64,000 nucleotides of DNA from NCBI RefSeq assembly GCF_030704825.1, contig NZ_JAUYNX010000035.1:1-64000 (forward strand). The letters run 5' to 3'. The translations under genes and the position numbers were made by a program. Shown here in pieces: positions 54,590 through 63,790 of this stretch (position 1 is its first letter; the number at the start of each line of letters is the position of its first letter). The notes under the pieces are model-generated. The model saw only the letters and a list, made by a program, of their open reading frames with translations. It had not been told where the DNA came from and ran no database searches. The DNA comes from Brevundimonas sp. (GTDB lineage Bacteria > Pseudomonadota > Alphaproteobacteria > Caulobacterales > Caulobacteraceae).

Positions 54590-54856
54590 TCACCCGGATA
54601 CGATGGCCCTCTCCATGGCCTGTGTCATGTTCCGGACCTCCTCCGTCGAGGGCGGGGGACCGTACCGCGCCCGGTCGTCGACCAGGGAGGCGGCTTCGCT
54701 GATCTCGGGATAGCCGAACGATCCGGCGGCCCCGGCCAGACGATGGGCGATCGCCCCGACATCCGGGTGGCCGGGCTCCAGGGCCCTGAGCTGTTCAAGA
54801 TCGGTCCGACACCGCTCGATGAACATGGTGCGCAGGCGCTCGAGCGGATCAGTCAC
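54590..54856 (-). CDS. HPt domain protein
   Basis: An 88-residue HPt protein; H38 in AIAHRLAGAAGSFGYPEI is the phosphate carrier. It overlaps the preceding receiver gene by 8 bp and ends the seven-gene operon that starts at 61221. It would pass phosphate between the receivers of the operon. Confidence 0.85.
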   Translation of the reverse strand: MTDPLERLRTMFIERCRTDLEQLRALEPGHPDVGAIAHRLAGAAGSFGYPEISEAASLVDDRARYGPPPSTEEVRNMTQAMERAIVSG

Positions 54857-55238
54857 GGGCCTGGTTTCCCAGGAGGGCGAGCACCTGCTGGCCCAGCGTC
54901 ATGGGATCGAACGGCTTGATCACTACCCCCGCGGCGCCCAGAGCCATAAGCCCCGCGATTTCGTGATCCTGGGTCTGCGCCGTCATGAACACGACGGGCG
55001 TGTTCCGGTGGGCCGGCAGTTCGCGCAGACGGGCCAGGACGCCCGGGCCATCCATGTCCGGCATCATGACGTCCAGCAGGATCATGTCCGGCCGCCATCC
55101 CGCGGCCAGCACCTCCAGGGCCTCGGCGCCGGAGGCCGCGGAGCGGACCTCGCCGCCGCCGGTCAGGTCGAAGGCGAGGGCGGTGAGCGCCCGGATGTTC
55201 TCGTCGTCATCCACGTGAAGGACGCAAAGCCCGGCCAT
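54849..55238 (-). CDS. Single-domain response regulator
   Basis: A 129-residue receiver: D10-D12 pocket, D56 in ILLDVMMPDMDG, a T in VVFMTAQ and K in VVIKPFDP. No output domain. It starts 6 bp after the kinase stop, so it is the likely first phosphate acceptor. Confidence 0.9.
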   Translation of the reverse strand: MAGLCVLHVDDDENIRALTALAFDLTGGGEVRSAASGAEALEVLAAGWRPDMILLDVMMPDMDGPGVLARLRELPAHRNTPVVFMTAQTQDHEIAGLMALGAAGVVIKPFDPMTLGQQVLALLGNQARD

Positions 55239-55244
55239 CGCCCG

Positions 55245-57248
55245 TTACTCCTGAAGTTCCAGCGGAATCTCGAACCAGAAGGTCGATCCCTGGCCGGGGA
55301 CGCTTTCGACGCCCACCCGACCGCCCATGAGTTCGATCAATTCCTTTGAAATCGCCAAACCCAGGCCGGTCCCTCCGAAGCGGCGGCTGGTCGATTGATC
55401 CGCCTGAACGAACCGCTCGAACAGGACTTTCGCGGCTTCCGGCTCCACGCCCACACCGGTGTCCGAGACCGCGATGCGCACCTGAACCTGGCCCTCCGCG
55501 AGCGGGGTGGCGCCGACCGCGACACTGACGCCGCCGCGCTGGGTGAATTTCGCGGCGTTGCCGAGGAAGTTCAGCAGCACCTGCCGCAGGCGGCCCGGAT
55601 CGCCGAACAGGGTTTGCGGCACGGATTCGGCGATGTCCTGCGCATACCAGAGACCTTTTTCCTCAAGCTGGCCGAGGACGATCTCCGCCGCCTCCCGCAG
55701 CACGGTCCGCACATCGAAGGGCCGCCGCTCCAGGCGGACGGCCCCCGCCTCCAGCTTCGAATAGTCGAGGATGTCGTTGATCACGGCCAGGAGAACCTCT
55801 CCGGACAGAAGGATGCGGTCCGCGCACTGCCGTTCCACCGGGGCCAGGCCCTCACGGGCCTGCAATATCCGGGAAAAGCCGATGACGCTGGTCAGCGGCG
55901 TACGCAGTTCATGGCTCATGTTGGAGAGGAAGCGCGACTTGGCCTCGGACGCCGCTTCGGCCCGGTCCCGCGCCTCGCGCAGATCCTCTTCCAGCCGATG
56001 CTGCACCGAGTGGTCGCGGATGACGGCAATGATCTCGAGCGTCTTGCCGGCGTCGTCCTTCACCGCCTGGAAGCTGGTTTCGACCCACACCGACGTGCCG
56101 TCCTTGCGAAGCGCGCGTTGCTGCAAGGTGCACCGGCGCAGGCCGCCTGATAGCTTGCGGAAGGCCTTGAGCAGTTCGGGCCGGTCGTCGGGATGGACGA
56201 AATCCTGCGCCGGCCGGCCGGCCATCTCGCCGGGCCGGTAGCCCAGGAGCGATTTCACCGCCGGCGAGATGTAGCTGCTGCGTCCGTCCGGGCGGAGCCG
56301 GGTCACGACGTCGTCCATGTGGGTCGCGAGCAGGCGATACCGGGCCTCGCTGCGCGCCATGCGGTCCATGGCCGTGTGCCGCTCGGTGATATCCTGGACC
56401 ACGCCGAACACGGCATCGACGCGACCGTCCCTGTCCAGCTCGCGCAGGGCGCTCGCGACCACCCGACAGCGTTCTCCGTCCGGACGCACGATAGTGGCTT
56501 CGAACGCCTCCTCGCCGCCGTCCTCGATCACCCTGCGCATCATGGCGTCGCGTCTGGCCCGATCCTCGGGGGTGTAGACAGCCGCCACGGCGGCGCGCGA
56601 CAGCGGCTGGTCGGTCGGAAAGCCGAAGATGCGATAGACCTCGGCCGACCAGGTCACTTCGCCGGTGTCGACCTCCAGGCGCCAGTGTCCGACACGCGAC
56701 ACGGCCTCGACCAGATCCAGCAGGCGGCGCGTGTCCCTGGCCGCGCTCCGCTCGCGGGTCAGTTCGATCTGCTCGGTCACCAGATCAGCCAGGTCGCGAA
56801 GCCGGCGGGCGTCGGCGTCGCTGAAGGTTCTGGGAACCCGATCCTTGATGCAAAGGGTTCCCACGTTGTGGCCGGAGGGCGTCGTCAGGACGGCTCCCGC
56901 GTAAAAGCGCACGCCGTCGGGGCCCGTCACCAGCGCGCTATCAGCGAAGCGCGGGTCGCGGGTCGCGTCCGGCACGATGAGGAGACCGCCGGGCGGTTCG
57001 TTGACGGCGTGGCCGCAGAAAGCGTCCACGCGGCTCGTCTCCGGCAGATCCATTCCCTGCCGGGACTTGAACCACTGCCGGTGTTCGTCGACCAGGGACA
57101 CCAGGGCGATGGGCACATCGAAAATGTCAGCGGCCAGTCGGGTCAGCCGGTCGAACCGGAGATCCGGCGGCGTATCGAGGATGCGGAGCTTCCGCACCGT
57201 ATCGACCCGCGCGCGTTCGGCCTGCCTCGAAATCTTCCTGCGGGTCAT
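55245..57248 (-). CDS. GAF-PAS-PAS histidine kinase
   Basis: A 667-residue soluble kinase. GAF domain at about 24-165, PAS/PAC at about 180-290 and 300-415, HisKA with H446 in FLSNMSHELRTPLTSVIGFS, and HATPase with DTGVGVEPEAAKVLFERFVQ and GGTGLGLAISKELIELMGG. No receiver domain is fused, matching the separate receiver and HPt genes. No membrane helix. ATG at 57248 overlaps the glycosyltransferase stop by ATGA. The signal is unknown. Confidence 0.92.
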   Translation of the reverse strand: MTRRKISRQAERARVDTVRKLRILDTPPDLRFDRLTRLAADIFDVPIALVSLVDEHRQWFKSRQGMDLPETSRVDAFCGHAVNEPPGGLLIVPDATRDPRFADSALVTGPDGVRFYAGAVLTTPSGHNVGTLCIKDRVPRTFSDADARRLRDLADLVTEQIELTRERSAARDTRRLLDLVEAVSRVGHWRLEVDTGEVTWSAEVYRIFGFPTDQPLSRAAVAAVYTPEDRARRDAMMRRVIEDGGEEAFEATIVRPDGERCRVVASALRELDRDGRVDAVFGVVQDITERHTAMDRMARSEARYRLLATHMDDVVTRLRPDGRSSYISPAVKSLLGYRPGEMAGRPAQDFVHPDDRPELLKAFRKLSGGLRRCTLQQRALRKDGTSVWVETSFQAVKDDAGKTLEIIAVIRDHSVQHRLEEDLREARDRAEAASEAKSRFLSNMSHELRTPLTSVIGFSRILQAREGLAPVERQCADRILLSGEVLLAVINDILDYSKLEAGAVRLERRPFDVRTVLREAAEIVLGQLEEKGLWYAQDIAESVPQTLFGDPGRLRQVLLNFLGNAAKFTQRGGVSVAVGATPLAEGQVQVRIAVSDTGVGVEPEAAKVLFERFVQADQSTSRRFGGTGLGLAISKELIELMGGRVGVESVPGQGSTFWFEIPLELQE

Positions 57249-58708
57249 GGGGCTCGCTCCCCGATGACCGGGACGCGAGCCGGAGCCGGAGCCGGGGTCG
57301 CGAACCCCTTGCGGGTCATGGTTCCCCATGACTGGCTGCGGCGCAGATACTGCCAGATGCCGCGCAGCCGCCACAGGTTGTTCAGTTGGCGATAACCGAA
57401 ATTCTCCAGCACCGCGACGAAGGTCAGAAGGACGAGGTCCCGCGCGCGCGGGAACCGCCGCAGCTCGGATTCCTCCAGCGCCAAGGCCCCCACCGAGATG
57501 ACGACCCCGAAGGTGAAGCTGACGGCCACGAAGGCCAGCATGTATTCAACGGCCAGGACGCCGGACATCCAGAACATCGGAATCAGCACATATCCGAGTA
57601 CTTCCACGATCGGCCCGAGCACGTCGACCAGCAGGATGTAGCCGAAGCCGACGACGGCCACGCGGCCGTACCGCGGCTTGATCAGAACGTCCCAATGCCG
57701 TTCGAACGTCTCGAGCGCGCCACGATGCCAGCGCGCCCGTTGCCGGCCCAGCACCCGCAGATCCTCGGGAACCTCGGTCCAGCAGACCGGCTCGGGGACG
57801 AAGGCGATCCGGTAGGGCAGGCGCTTGTCGCGCATGAGCCGGTGGAGCTTGACCACCAGCTCCATATCCTCGCCCACCGTGCCGTGGGTATAGCCGCCCG
57901 CCTCGATGACGCGGGCCCGGCGGAACAGGCCGAAAGCGCCGGAGATGATGGTCAGGGCGTTGATCCGGCTCCATGCCAGGCGCGCCATCAGGAAGGCGCG
58001 CAGATATTCGACGGTCTGGAGCAGCGCCAGCAGATTCCGGGGCGGGCGGACATCGAGCACCCGTCCGTGGGCGATCCGGCACCCGTTGGCGACCCTCACC
58101 GTGCCGCCGACGGCCACGGTTCGCTCGGGGTCCTCCACGAATGGCCGCACCGCGCGCAGCAGGGCGTCCGGCTCCAGCAGGGAATCGGCGTCCATCGAAC
58201 AGAAGATCGGCGCGCGCGAGACGTTGATGCCGGCGTTAAGCGCGTCTGCCTTGCCCCCGTTTTCCTTGTCGACGACGATCAGGCGAGGCTGGTGGGCTGC
58301 GCCATAGACCCCCCGGATGGGGCGGTGGGAGATCGCCAGCTCGTAGTGGCGCCGGATGGGGCGAAGTTCGAAGGCGTCGATGAGAACCTGAAGCGTCCGG
58401 TCGCTCGACCCGTCATTGATCACAATCACTTCGAAACTCGGATACTGCAGCGACAGCAACGACCGGATGCTTTCGGCGATCGTCATCGCCTCGTTGTAGG
58501 CGGGGGCCAGCAGGGCGATCGGCGGCGCCGCATCCGCGTATCGCCGCCACAGCAGGCTGCTGGAGGCCGTCGGGGGCCTTTCGATCAGCGCCGCGGCGGC
58601 GAGGGCCAGCTGCACCAGATAGATCAGGTTCTGCAGCAGGCCCACGCTGATCACGAACAATGCGAGGATCGCCGCGAGGTCCTCGATGCCCGGGGCCGGG
58701 AACGACAT
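57245..58708 (-). CDS. Processive family 2 glycosyltransferase (membrane)
   Basis: A 487-residue polysaccharide-synthase-type GT2. An N-terminal helix (about 8-42) precedes the catalytic domain with LLAPAYNEAMTIAESIRSLL, VINDGSSD, SMDADSLLEPDALL (DxD) and RQRARWHRGALE (QxxRW), then three or four C-terminal helices (about 330-430). This layout is that of PgaC/BcsA-type processive synthases. The sugar is not predictable. Stop and start codons overlap with both neighbours. Confidence 0.9.
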   Translation of the reverse strand: MSFPAPGIEDLAAILALFVISVGLLQNLIYLVQLALAAAALIERPPTASSSLLWRRYADAAPPIALLAPAYNEAMTIAESIRSLLSLQYPSFEVIVINDGSSDRTLQVLIDAFELRPIRRHYELAISHRPIRGVYGAAHQPRLIVVDKENGGKADALNAGINVSRAPIFCSMDADSLLEPDALLRAVRPFVEDPERTVAVGGTVRVANGCRIAHGRVLDVRPPRNLLALLQTVEYLRAFLMARLAWSRINALTIISGAFGLFRRARVIEAGGYTHGTVGEDMELVVKLHRLMRDKRLPYRIAFVPEPVCWTEVPEDLRVLGRQRARWHRGALETFERHWDVLIKPRYGRVAVVGFGYILLVDVLGPIVEVLGYVLIPMFWMSGVLAVEYMLAFVAVSFTFGVVISVGALALEESELRRFPRARDLVLLTFVAVLENFGYRQLNNLWRLRGIWQYLRRSQSWGTMTRKGFATPAPAPARVPVIGERAP

Positions 58709-59766
58709 CAGGCTGCGTCCGCCAGCTCGCGCTCGGCCAGAACCATCGATGCGGTTCGGCGGGACAGTTCGCCGCCCGAGGCGGCGACATCGCGCAGGCG
58801 ATCCTGTCCGGCCGCGCCGAGAGCGGCGAGCGCTTCGCCGGCCCTGAATCTGACCCACCATACGGGGTCGCCGAGCTGCTTTTCCAGCCAGGGCATGGCG
58901 GCTTGCAGGCCGATGCGGCCGGCGGCTTCGCACGACGCCGAGCGCACGATCCAGATCCGGTCCTGAAGGCCCGCCAGGATGGTCGGCTCGGCCGCCGGGT
59001 GTCCAAGAGCCCCGAGGGCCCGGATGGCGGCGATGCGCAGTTCGGTGTCAGGCGCCCCCGCCGCGATGCACAGGGGCCGCAGCACCCGGTAATCGCCGCT
59101 TGCGCCGAGCGCTTCGGCGAGGATGACCCGGGCCTCGCCGGTGACCTGCGGATCCCCGAACGCTCTCAGGGCGGTCATCGGATCGTCGGCGACCAGCCGC
59201 GCGACGAGCGGCAGGTAGAGCAGGGAGTCCGACGCCTTGCGGCCGCTGATGTCGGCCAGCACCTCGCGCAGCGCGGGCGGGGCGTCGATTTCGATCAGCG
59301 ATCGCATCAGGCTGACGCGAAGCTCTCCCTCGCGAGCCCGCCCCACCGCCCGACGCAAGGCCGCGCGGGTGCGCTCGCCCGGAAAGATGGACAGGGCCTC
59401 GGCGGATGCGATCCGGCCGGCCACGGAGCCGCGGGACAGGCGGCGACAGAAGATGTCGTCGACGCCAAAGGCGGCCAGGGCCGAGATCAGCCGCTCCCGC
59501 TCGGCGCCGCGCACGAGGGCGATGACCTCCAGCAGCGACTCAGCCATCAGCCGGGCCCGGTGCTTCACGCCCTGAAGCCGGCCGACCGCGTCGCCCTCGC
59601 CGCTCATGATGTCGAGGAAGACCTGCTGGACCAGGCGCTGGTCGTGGCGCCGCCGCGCCTCTTCCCGCTCCCGCAACACCCGGGCGACGATCAGGCCGGA
59701 CATCCAGATCAGCGCCAGGGCCGCCAGCACGACCGAAGTCGTCCATATGAGCGCCAGCCCGCTCAT
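58708..59766 (-). CDS. HEAT-repeat protein with N-terminal membrane anchor
   Basis: A 352-residue protein: one helix (about 4-28, LALIWTTSVVLAALALIWMS) then charged coiled region and HEAT-like repeats, for example RIAAIRALGALGHPAAEPTI and VRSASCEAAGRIGLQAAMPW. It is probably a scaffold for the synthase or export pore; function unknown. ATG at 59766 overlaps the beta-barrel gene (ATGA), and its stop shares a base with the GT2 start. Confidence 0.83.
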   Translation of the reverse strand: MSGLALIWTTSVVLAALALIWMSGLIVARVLREREEARRRHDQRLVQQVFLDIMSGEGDAVGRLQGVKHRARLMAESLLEVIALVRGAERERLISALAAFGVDDIFCRRLSRGSVAGRIASAEALSIFPGERTRAALRRAVGRAREGELRVSLMRSLIEIDAPPALREVLADISGRKASDSLLYLPLVARLVADDPMTALRAFGDPQVTGEARVILAEALGASGDYRVLRPLCIAAGAPDTELRIAAIRALGALGHPAAEPTILAGLQDRIWIVRSASCEAAGRIGLQAAMPWLEKQLGDPVWWVRFRAGEALAALGAAGQDRLRDVAASGGELSRRTASMVLAERELADAA

Positions 59767-60830
59767 CAGAAGCGCCAGCCCAGTCCCAGCGACAGTTCCT
59801 CGCGGTCGTAGGCGCCCCGGTCTTCGGACAAGAAGCCGATCCGGAGCGTGAGACGCTCCGTGACATCCAGATCGGTCCCGAGGTTCCAGGCCTCTACATC
59901 GACCGTGGCGCCTTCGGAAGATTCCGGCGCGTCCGCATAACCCGCCCGGAATGCGATCCGGTTCGTCGCCTGCCATCGGGCCTGGGCCGCATAGCCGCTC
60001 CGGTGGTCGCCGTTCTCATCCCGGACGTTGATCCACCGCGCCGATAGCTGGACCCGGTCGCCGGGCAGGTCCACCCGGACGCCGGGATGCAGCCCCGTCA
60101 CCGTGCCGGTCGGATACCGGGCCACGGAGGCGTCGAGAGTGGCCGAGAATCGCCGGGTCAGGCGCACGCTCCCGCCGGCGACCAGCGCGATCTCGGGGCG
60201 ATAGTCCGCGTCCGGCGCGCCGCCCACGGCCACATGGAGATCTCCGCCGTCGAAGGCCCGGTCGAGTCTGGCTTCGAGATAGACGTCGGTGTCATCGAAC
60301 CGCTCCGTGACCTCCACCGCCCCGCCCGCGCTCCAGCCCTCCCCCAGCCGACGCGAAGCCGACACGCGCGCCTCCGTCCAGTCCGGGAGGCCCGCCGACA
60401 GGCGACTTCTCGCTCCCGTGATGTCGACGCGCCAGGATGGAGGGGACGCCAGGGACGCCAGCAGCGCGCGGGCCTCGGCGTCTCCCGGAGCCAGGCGGAC
60501 CGCTTCACCGGCCACGCGGCGGGCCGCCGGCAGATCGCCGCGACGTTGCTCGACGCGCGCCAGCCCGACCCAGGCGTCCACATAGGCCGGCGTCTGCCGG
60601 GCCACGGCGAGAAAAGCGGTTTCCGCCTCGTCCAGGCGACCGAGCGCCAGAAGCGCGAGGCCCAGATTGAGCCGTGCGTCGACATGGTCCGGTCGGACGG
60701 CGAGGACCCGCTCGAGCTTCGCAACGGCCTCCGCCGGACGCCCGCCCACACGGTCGGCTACGGCTGCCTGATACAAGCTCTGCGGATCGACCTGTACGAC
60801 CGAAGCGGGTTCAGGCGGGGCGACGATCAC
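59766..60830 (-). CDS. TPR-beta-barrel protein of the YaiO family
   Basis: A 354-residue protein: TPR-like helices at about 16-130 (ARLNLGLALLALGRLDEAET), then a beta-rich part (about 135-354) ending in LSLGLGWRF, typical of an outer-membrane barrel. YaiO-type barrels often accompany glycosyltransferases, and TPR plus barrel recalls PgaA and BcsC export pores. From the only usable start, GTG at 60830, there is no signal peptide, and its 5' end overlaps the receiver gene by 20 bp. Confidence 0.8.
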   Translation of the reverse strand: MIVAPPEPASVVQVDPQSLYQAAVADRVGGRPAEAVAKLERVLAVRPDHVDARLNLGLALLALGRLDEAETAFLAVARQTPAYVDAWVGLARVEQRRGDLPAARRVAGEAVRLAPGDAEARALLASLASPPSWRVDITGARSRLSAGLPDWTEARVSASRRLGEGWSAGGAVEVTERFDDTDVYLEARLDRAFDGGDLHVAVGGAPDADYRPEIALVAGGSVRLTRRFSATLDASVARYPTGTVTGLHPGVRVDLPGDRVQLSARWINVRDENGDHRSGYAAQARWQATNRIAFRAGYADAPESSEGATVDVEAWNLGTDLDVTERLTLRIGFLSEDRGAYDREELSLGLGWRF

Positions 60831-61221
60831 GGCCGGCTCCCTCCGCCAGATTCGCCGGCATGAGCAAACGCCGGACGCGATGGCCGAGTTCGTCCGGTAT
60901 GAACGGCTTGACCAGATAGTCGGCGGCGCCGAGCTGGAGGGCCCCGACGATGTCCTGCTCGCGCTTGAGGGCCGTCAGCATGATCACCGGCGCGTCCGAC
61001 AACCCCCCGGCTTTCAGGCGGCGCAACACCTCGAACCCGTCCATCACAGGCATCAGGGCGTCGAGAACGATCAGATCCGGCTGATGCGCCGCAATGGCCT
61101 CAAGCGCCTGGCTTCCGTCCTCCGCGGTCGCGACCTGGTATCCGTCGGCGGAAAGGCGATGCACCAGCAGGGCGCGTAGCAGCGGATCGTCGTCAGCGAT
61201 CAGAATTCTGTTTGCGCTCAT
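60811..61221 (-). CDS. Single-domain response regulator, first gene of the operon
   Basis: A 136-residue receiver: D10-D12 pocket, D54 in LIVLDALMPVMDG, T in VIMLTALK and K in DYLVKPFIPDEL. ATG at 61221. It may gate synthesis or export by direct contact with the HEAT or synthase proteins, since no DNA-binding domain is present. Confidence 0.9.
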   Translation of the reverse strand: MSANRILIADDDPLLRALLVHRLSADGYQVATAEDGSQALEAIAAHQPDLIVLDALMPVMDGFEVLRRLKAGGLSDAPVIMLTALKREQDIVGALQLGAADYLVKPFIPDELGHRVRRLLMPANLAEGAGRDRRPA

Positions 61222-61508
61222 GGGGCCTCGACTCCGTCTCGCGCGCCCAGGCAAGCTTGTCCGGGGCGCACTGAACCAACTCCTGGGCGAGGCGAAGTTT
61301 CCTTAACCATGTCCGCCGCTTGAGCGCCCAATGGTCGGTGAGCTGGTCCTTCGGCGTCAGTTCGAGCCGGAAAAGACGTGGGTCACACGATCCTGCGAAT
61401 GCGGCCGCGGGGCTTGCGCAAGTGTTATGGTCATGTATAACACTACCACAGGCCGATCGGCATGGGAGCGTAAGATGATGGTCCAGTCAGGACTGTCCGG
61501 AACCGACG
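61222..61508. other. Divergent region between the polysaccharide operon and the GntR-ABC operon
   Basis: This 287 bp region must hold both promoters. I see one strong operator (61422-61443) near the GntR side and no TTG-N8-CAA box. Confidence 0.5.
61422..61443. promoter_or_regulatory. Perfect inverted repeat upstream of the GntR gene
   Basis: GTGTTAT-N8-ATAACAC is a perfect 7-bp inverted repeat, 65 bp before the GntR start. YtrA-type GntR repressors bind such sites to control their own ABC operon. Confidence 0.7.
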
Positions 61509-61883
61509 ATGGACTCAGAATGGAACGACAACCAGCCGATCTATCGACAGCTCCGCGACCGGGTCGTCGCCATGATTCTTGACGACCTGCTCAGGGAGGG
61601 CGACCCGCTGCCGTCGGTGCGCAGCGTGGCGACCGACAGCCGGATCAATCCGTTGACGGTGCTGAAAGCCTATCAGCAATTGGTCGACGAGAGCCTGGTC
61701 GAGAAGAAGCGCGGCGTCGGCATGTTCGTCAGCGCCGGGGCGCGGGACCTGCTGCTGCAGGGAGAGCGCCAGCGGTTCCTGGCGGAGCGCTGGCCCGAGA
61801 TCCGCACGACCATCCAGCGACTGGGCCTCGGGCCCGAGCTGCGCGCCTCGCTGGGCGCCGCTCCCGAACCCGGGGAGGACTGA
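61509..61883 (+). CDS. GntR family regulator, YtrA subfamily
   Basis: A 124-residue regulator: winged helix with IYRQLRDRVVAMILDDLLRE and LPSVRSVATDSRINPLTVLKAY, plus a short dimerisation tail. No large effector domain, which marks the YtrA subfamily. It starts the operon with the two ABC genes, 3 bp ahead of the ATPase. Confidence 0.9.
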   Translation: MDSEWNDNQPIYRQLRDRVVAMILDDLLREGDPLPSVRSVATDSRINPLTVLKAYQQLVDESLVEKKRGVGMFVSAGARDLLLQGERQRFLAERWPEIRTTIQRLGLGPELRASLGAAPEPGED

Positions 61884-61886
61884 GCC

Positions 61887-62756
61887 GTGGCCGTCGTGGA
61901 AGCGCGCAACCTGCGCAAGACCTACCGCAAGACCCTGGCGCTGGACGGGGTCGACCTGTCGATCGGCGAGGGGCGGATCGTGGGCCTGCTGGGCCCCAAT
62001 GGCGCCGGCAAGAGCACGGCCCTGCAGGCCATCCTCGGGCTGGTCTCGCACGAGGGCGAGCTGAGGGTGCTGGACCGCGACCCGTGGAGCCAGCGCGGCG
62101 AGCTGGTGCACGAGGTCTGTTTCATCGCCGACGTGGCCGTGCTGCCGCGCTGGATGCGGGTCGGGCAGGCGGTCGACTATATGGCCGGGGTGCACCCCCG
62201 GTTCGACCGCGCCCGGGCCGAGGGTTTCCTGGCCCGGAGCACGATCCGCAAGGACAGTCGGATCCGCGAACTGTCCAAGGGGATGGTGACCCAGCTGCAT
62301 CTGGCGCTGGTGATGGCGGTGGACGCCCGGCTGCTGGTGCTGGACGAGCCGACGCTGGGGCTGGACCTGCTGTACCGCAAATCGTTCTTCGACGCCCTGC
62401 TCAGCGACTATGTCGATCACGACCGCACCATCATCCTGTCGACGCACGACGTGCACGAGATCCAGCACGTGCTGACCGACGTGATCTTCCTGGACCGGGG
62501 CCGCGTGGCTCTCAGCGCCACCATGGAAGAGGTCGAGGCGCGCTTCGTCGAGGTGCTGACGACGGACGACCGGCTGGCGGCCGCGCGCGCCCTGAAGCCG
62601 GTTTCCGAACGTCGGATGTTCGGGCGCCACAGCCTGCTGTTCGACGGGGTCGACCGCGAACGGCTGGCGCCGCTGGGCGAACCGCGGACGCCGGGTCTGG
62701 CGGACCTGTTCGTCGCCCTGCTCGGCGGCGGCGCCCCGCGGGAGGCGGCGGCATGA
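61887..62756 (+). CDS. ABC transporter ATP-binding protein
   Basis: A 289-residue ATPase: Walker A GPNGAGKST, signature-like LSKGMVTQLHLAL, Walker B LLVLDEPTLGLDLL and H-loop STHDVHE. The C-terminal about 60 residues are an extension. GTG at 61887; overlaps the permease gene by ATGA. Probably ABC-2 export of a small compound or peptide, controlled by the GntR protein. Confidence 0.92.
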   Translation: MAVVEARNLRKTYRKTLALDGVDLSIGEGRIVGLLGPNGAGKSTALQAILGLVSHEGELRVLDRDPWSQRGELVHEVCFIADVAVLPRWMRVGQAVDYMAGVHPRFDRARAEGFLARSTIRKDSRIRELSKGMVTQLHLALVMAVDARLLVLDEPTLGLDLLYRKSFFDALLSDYVDHDRTIILSTHDVHEIQHVLTDVIFLDRGRVALSATMEEVEARFVEVLTTDDRLAAARALKPVSERRMFGRHSLLFDGVDRERLAPLGEPRTPGLADLFVALLGGGAPREAAA

Positions 62757-63640
62757 GCGGGGAACGGCACCCGAAACAGTGGGCCAGGACCTTCCTGTGG
62801 CAGGTCCGGCGGGAGCTGTGGGAGCATCGCGCGCTGTGGGTCGCGCCGCTGGCGGTCGCCGCCTTCGCCGCGCTGGTGCATCTGGGAACCACCTTGACCG
62901 CCACCGACGCTGGACGGACCGCCGCCCTCGCGGACCCGGCCCGGGCCGGGGAATTCATGACGCACTACAGCGCGATGATCGGCGCCACGGTGGTCACCGG
63001 CCTGCTGGTCGGGGTGCTGTACAGCCTCGACGCGCTGCAGGGGGAGCGGCGCGACCGCAGCATCCTGTTCTGGAAGTCGCTGCCCGTGTCGGACGGCATG
63101 ACCGTGCTGTCCAAGGCGATCGTCCCGCTGGTCGTCGTCCCGCTGATCGTCTTCCCGATCGTCGTCGTCGCCAGCCTGCTGATGCTGGGTCTGCAATCGC
63201 TGATCTGGAGCCTCGACGGGTACGACCCGGGCCAGCTGTGGGCCCGGGTGAACCTGCCGTTCCTGTGGCTGGCCCTGCTCTACGGTCTGCCGTTCATGGC
63301 GCTGTGGAATGCGCCGCTCTACGCCTGGATGCTGCTGATGTCGGCATGGTCGCGGCGGGTGGCCTTCCTGTGGGCCGCCGCTCCGTTCGCGGCGATCCTG
63401 ATGATCGAACACCTGGCCCTGCACCATACGCCATCGCACTGGATGCTGGAGCGACGCATCGCGGGCGGGGTGCTGCAGCCTTGGTCGATCGACGGCGAGG
63501 GCGTGGTCTGGATCGAACGCCTGTCCGACCTCGATCCGATGCGGATTTATTCACTGCCCGGCCTGTGGATCGGAGTCCTGATCGCCGCTGGCCTGCTGTA
63601 TGCGGCGATCCGCATCCGCCGCTCGCGAACGCCCAACTGA
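62753..63640 (+). CDS. ABC-2 type transporter permease
   Basis: A 295-residue membrane protein with about six helices; GERRDRSILFWKSLPVSDGM is the conserved ABC-2 cytoplasmic loop after helix 2, and the Gly-Trp region WSRRVAFLWAAAPFAAIL follows. It forms the channel for the ATPase encoded upstream. Substrate unknown. Confidence 0.88.
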   Translation: MSGERHPKQWARTFLWQVRRELWEHRALWVAPLAVAAFAALVHLGTTLTATDAGRTAALADPARAGEFMTHYSAMIGATVVTGLLVGVLYSLDALQGERRDRSILFWKSLPVSDGMTVLSKAIVPLVVVPLIVFPIVVVASLLMLGLQSLIWSLDGYDPGQLWARVNLPFLWLALLYGLPFMALWNAPLYAWMLLMSAWSRRVAFLWAAAPFAAILMIEHLALHHTPSHWMLERRIAGGVLQPWSIDGEGVVWIERLSDLDPMRIYSLPGLWIGVLIAAGLLYAAIRIRRSRTPN

Positions 63641-63790
63641 TCGTCGATCCCGGAAGGATCCGCCCATGACCTCAGACCGATCCAGAGCCGACACCGGCTA
63701 ATCCCCCGGCTTCCCCCCCGGCCCCCGATCCCCGACTCCGACCGCTTTCACCCCACCGACTTTTTCGCGACGCCGCGAACGGAGGACGCC

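Noticed and set aside
63666..63701. An 11-codon ORF after the ABC permease
   Set aside because: Too short, with no supporting context beyond a GGAAGGATC-like sequence.
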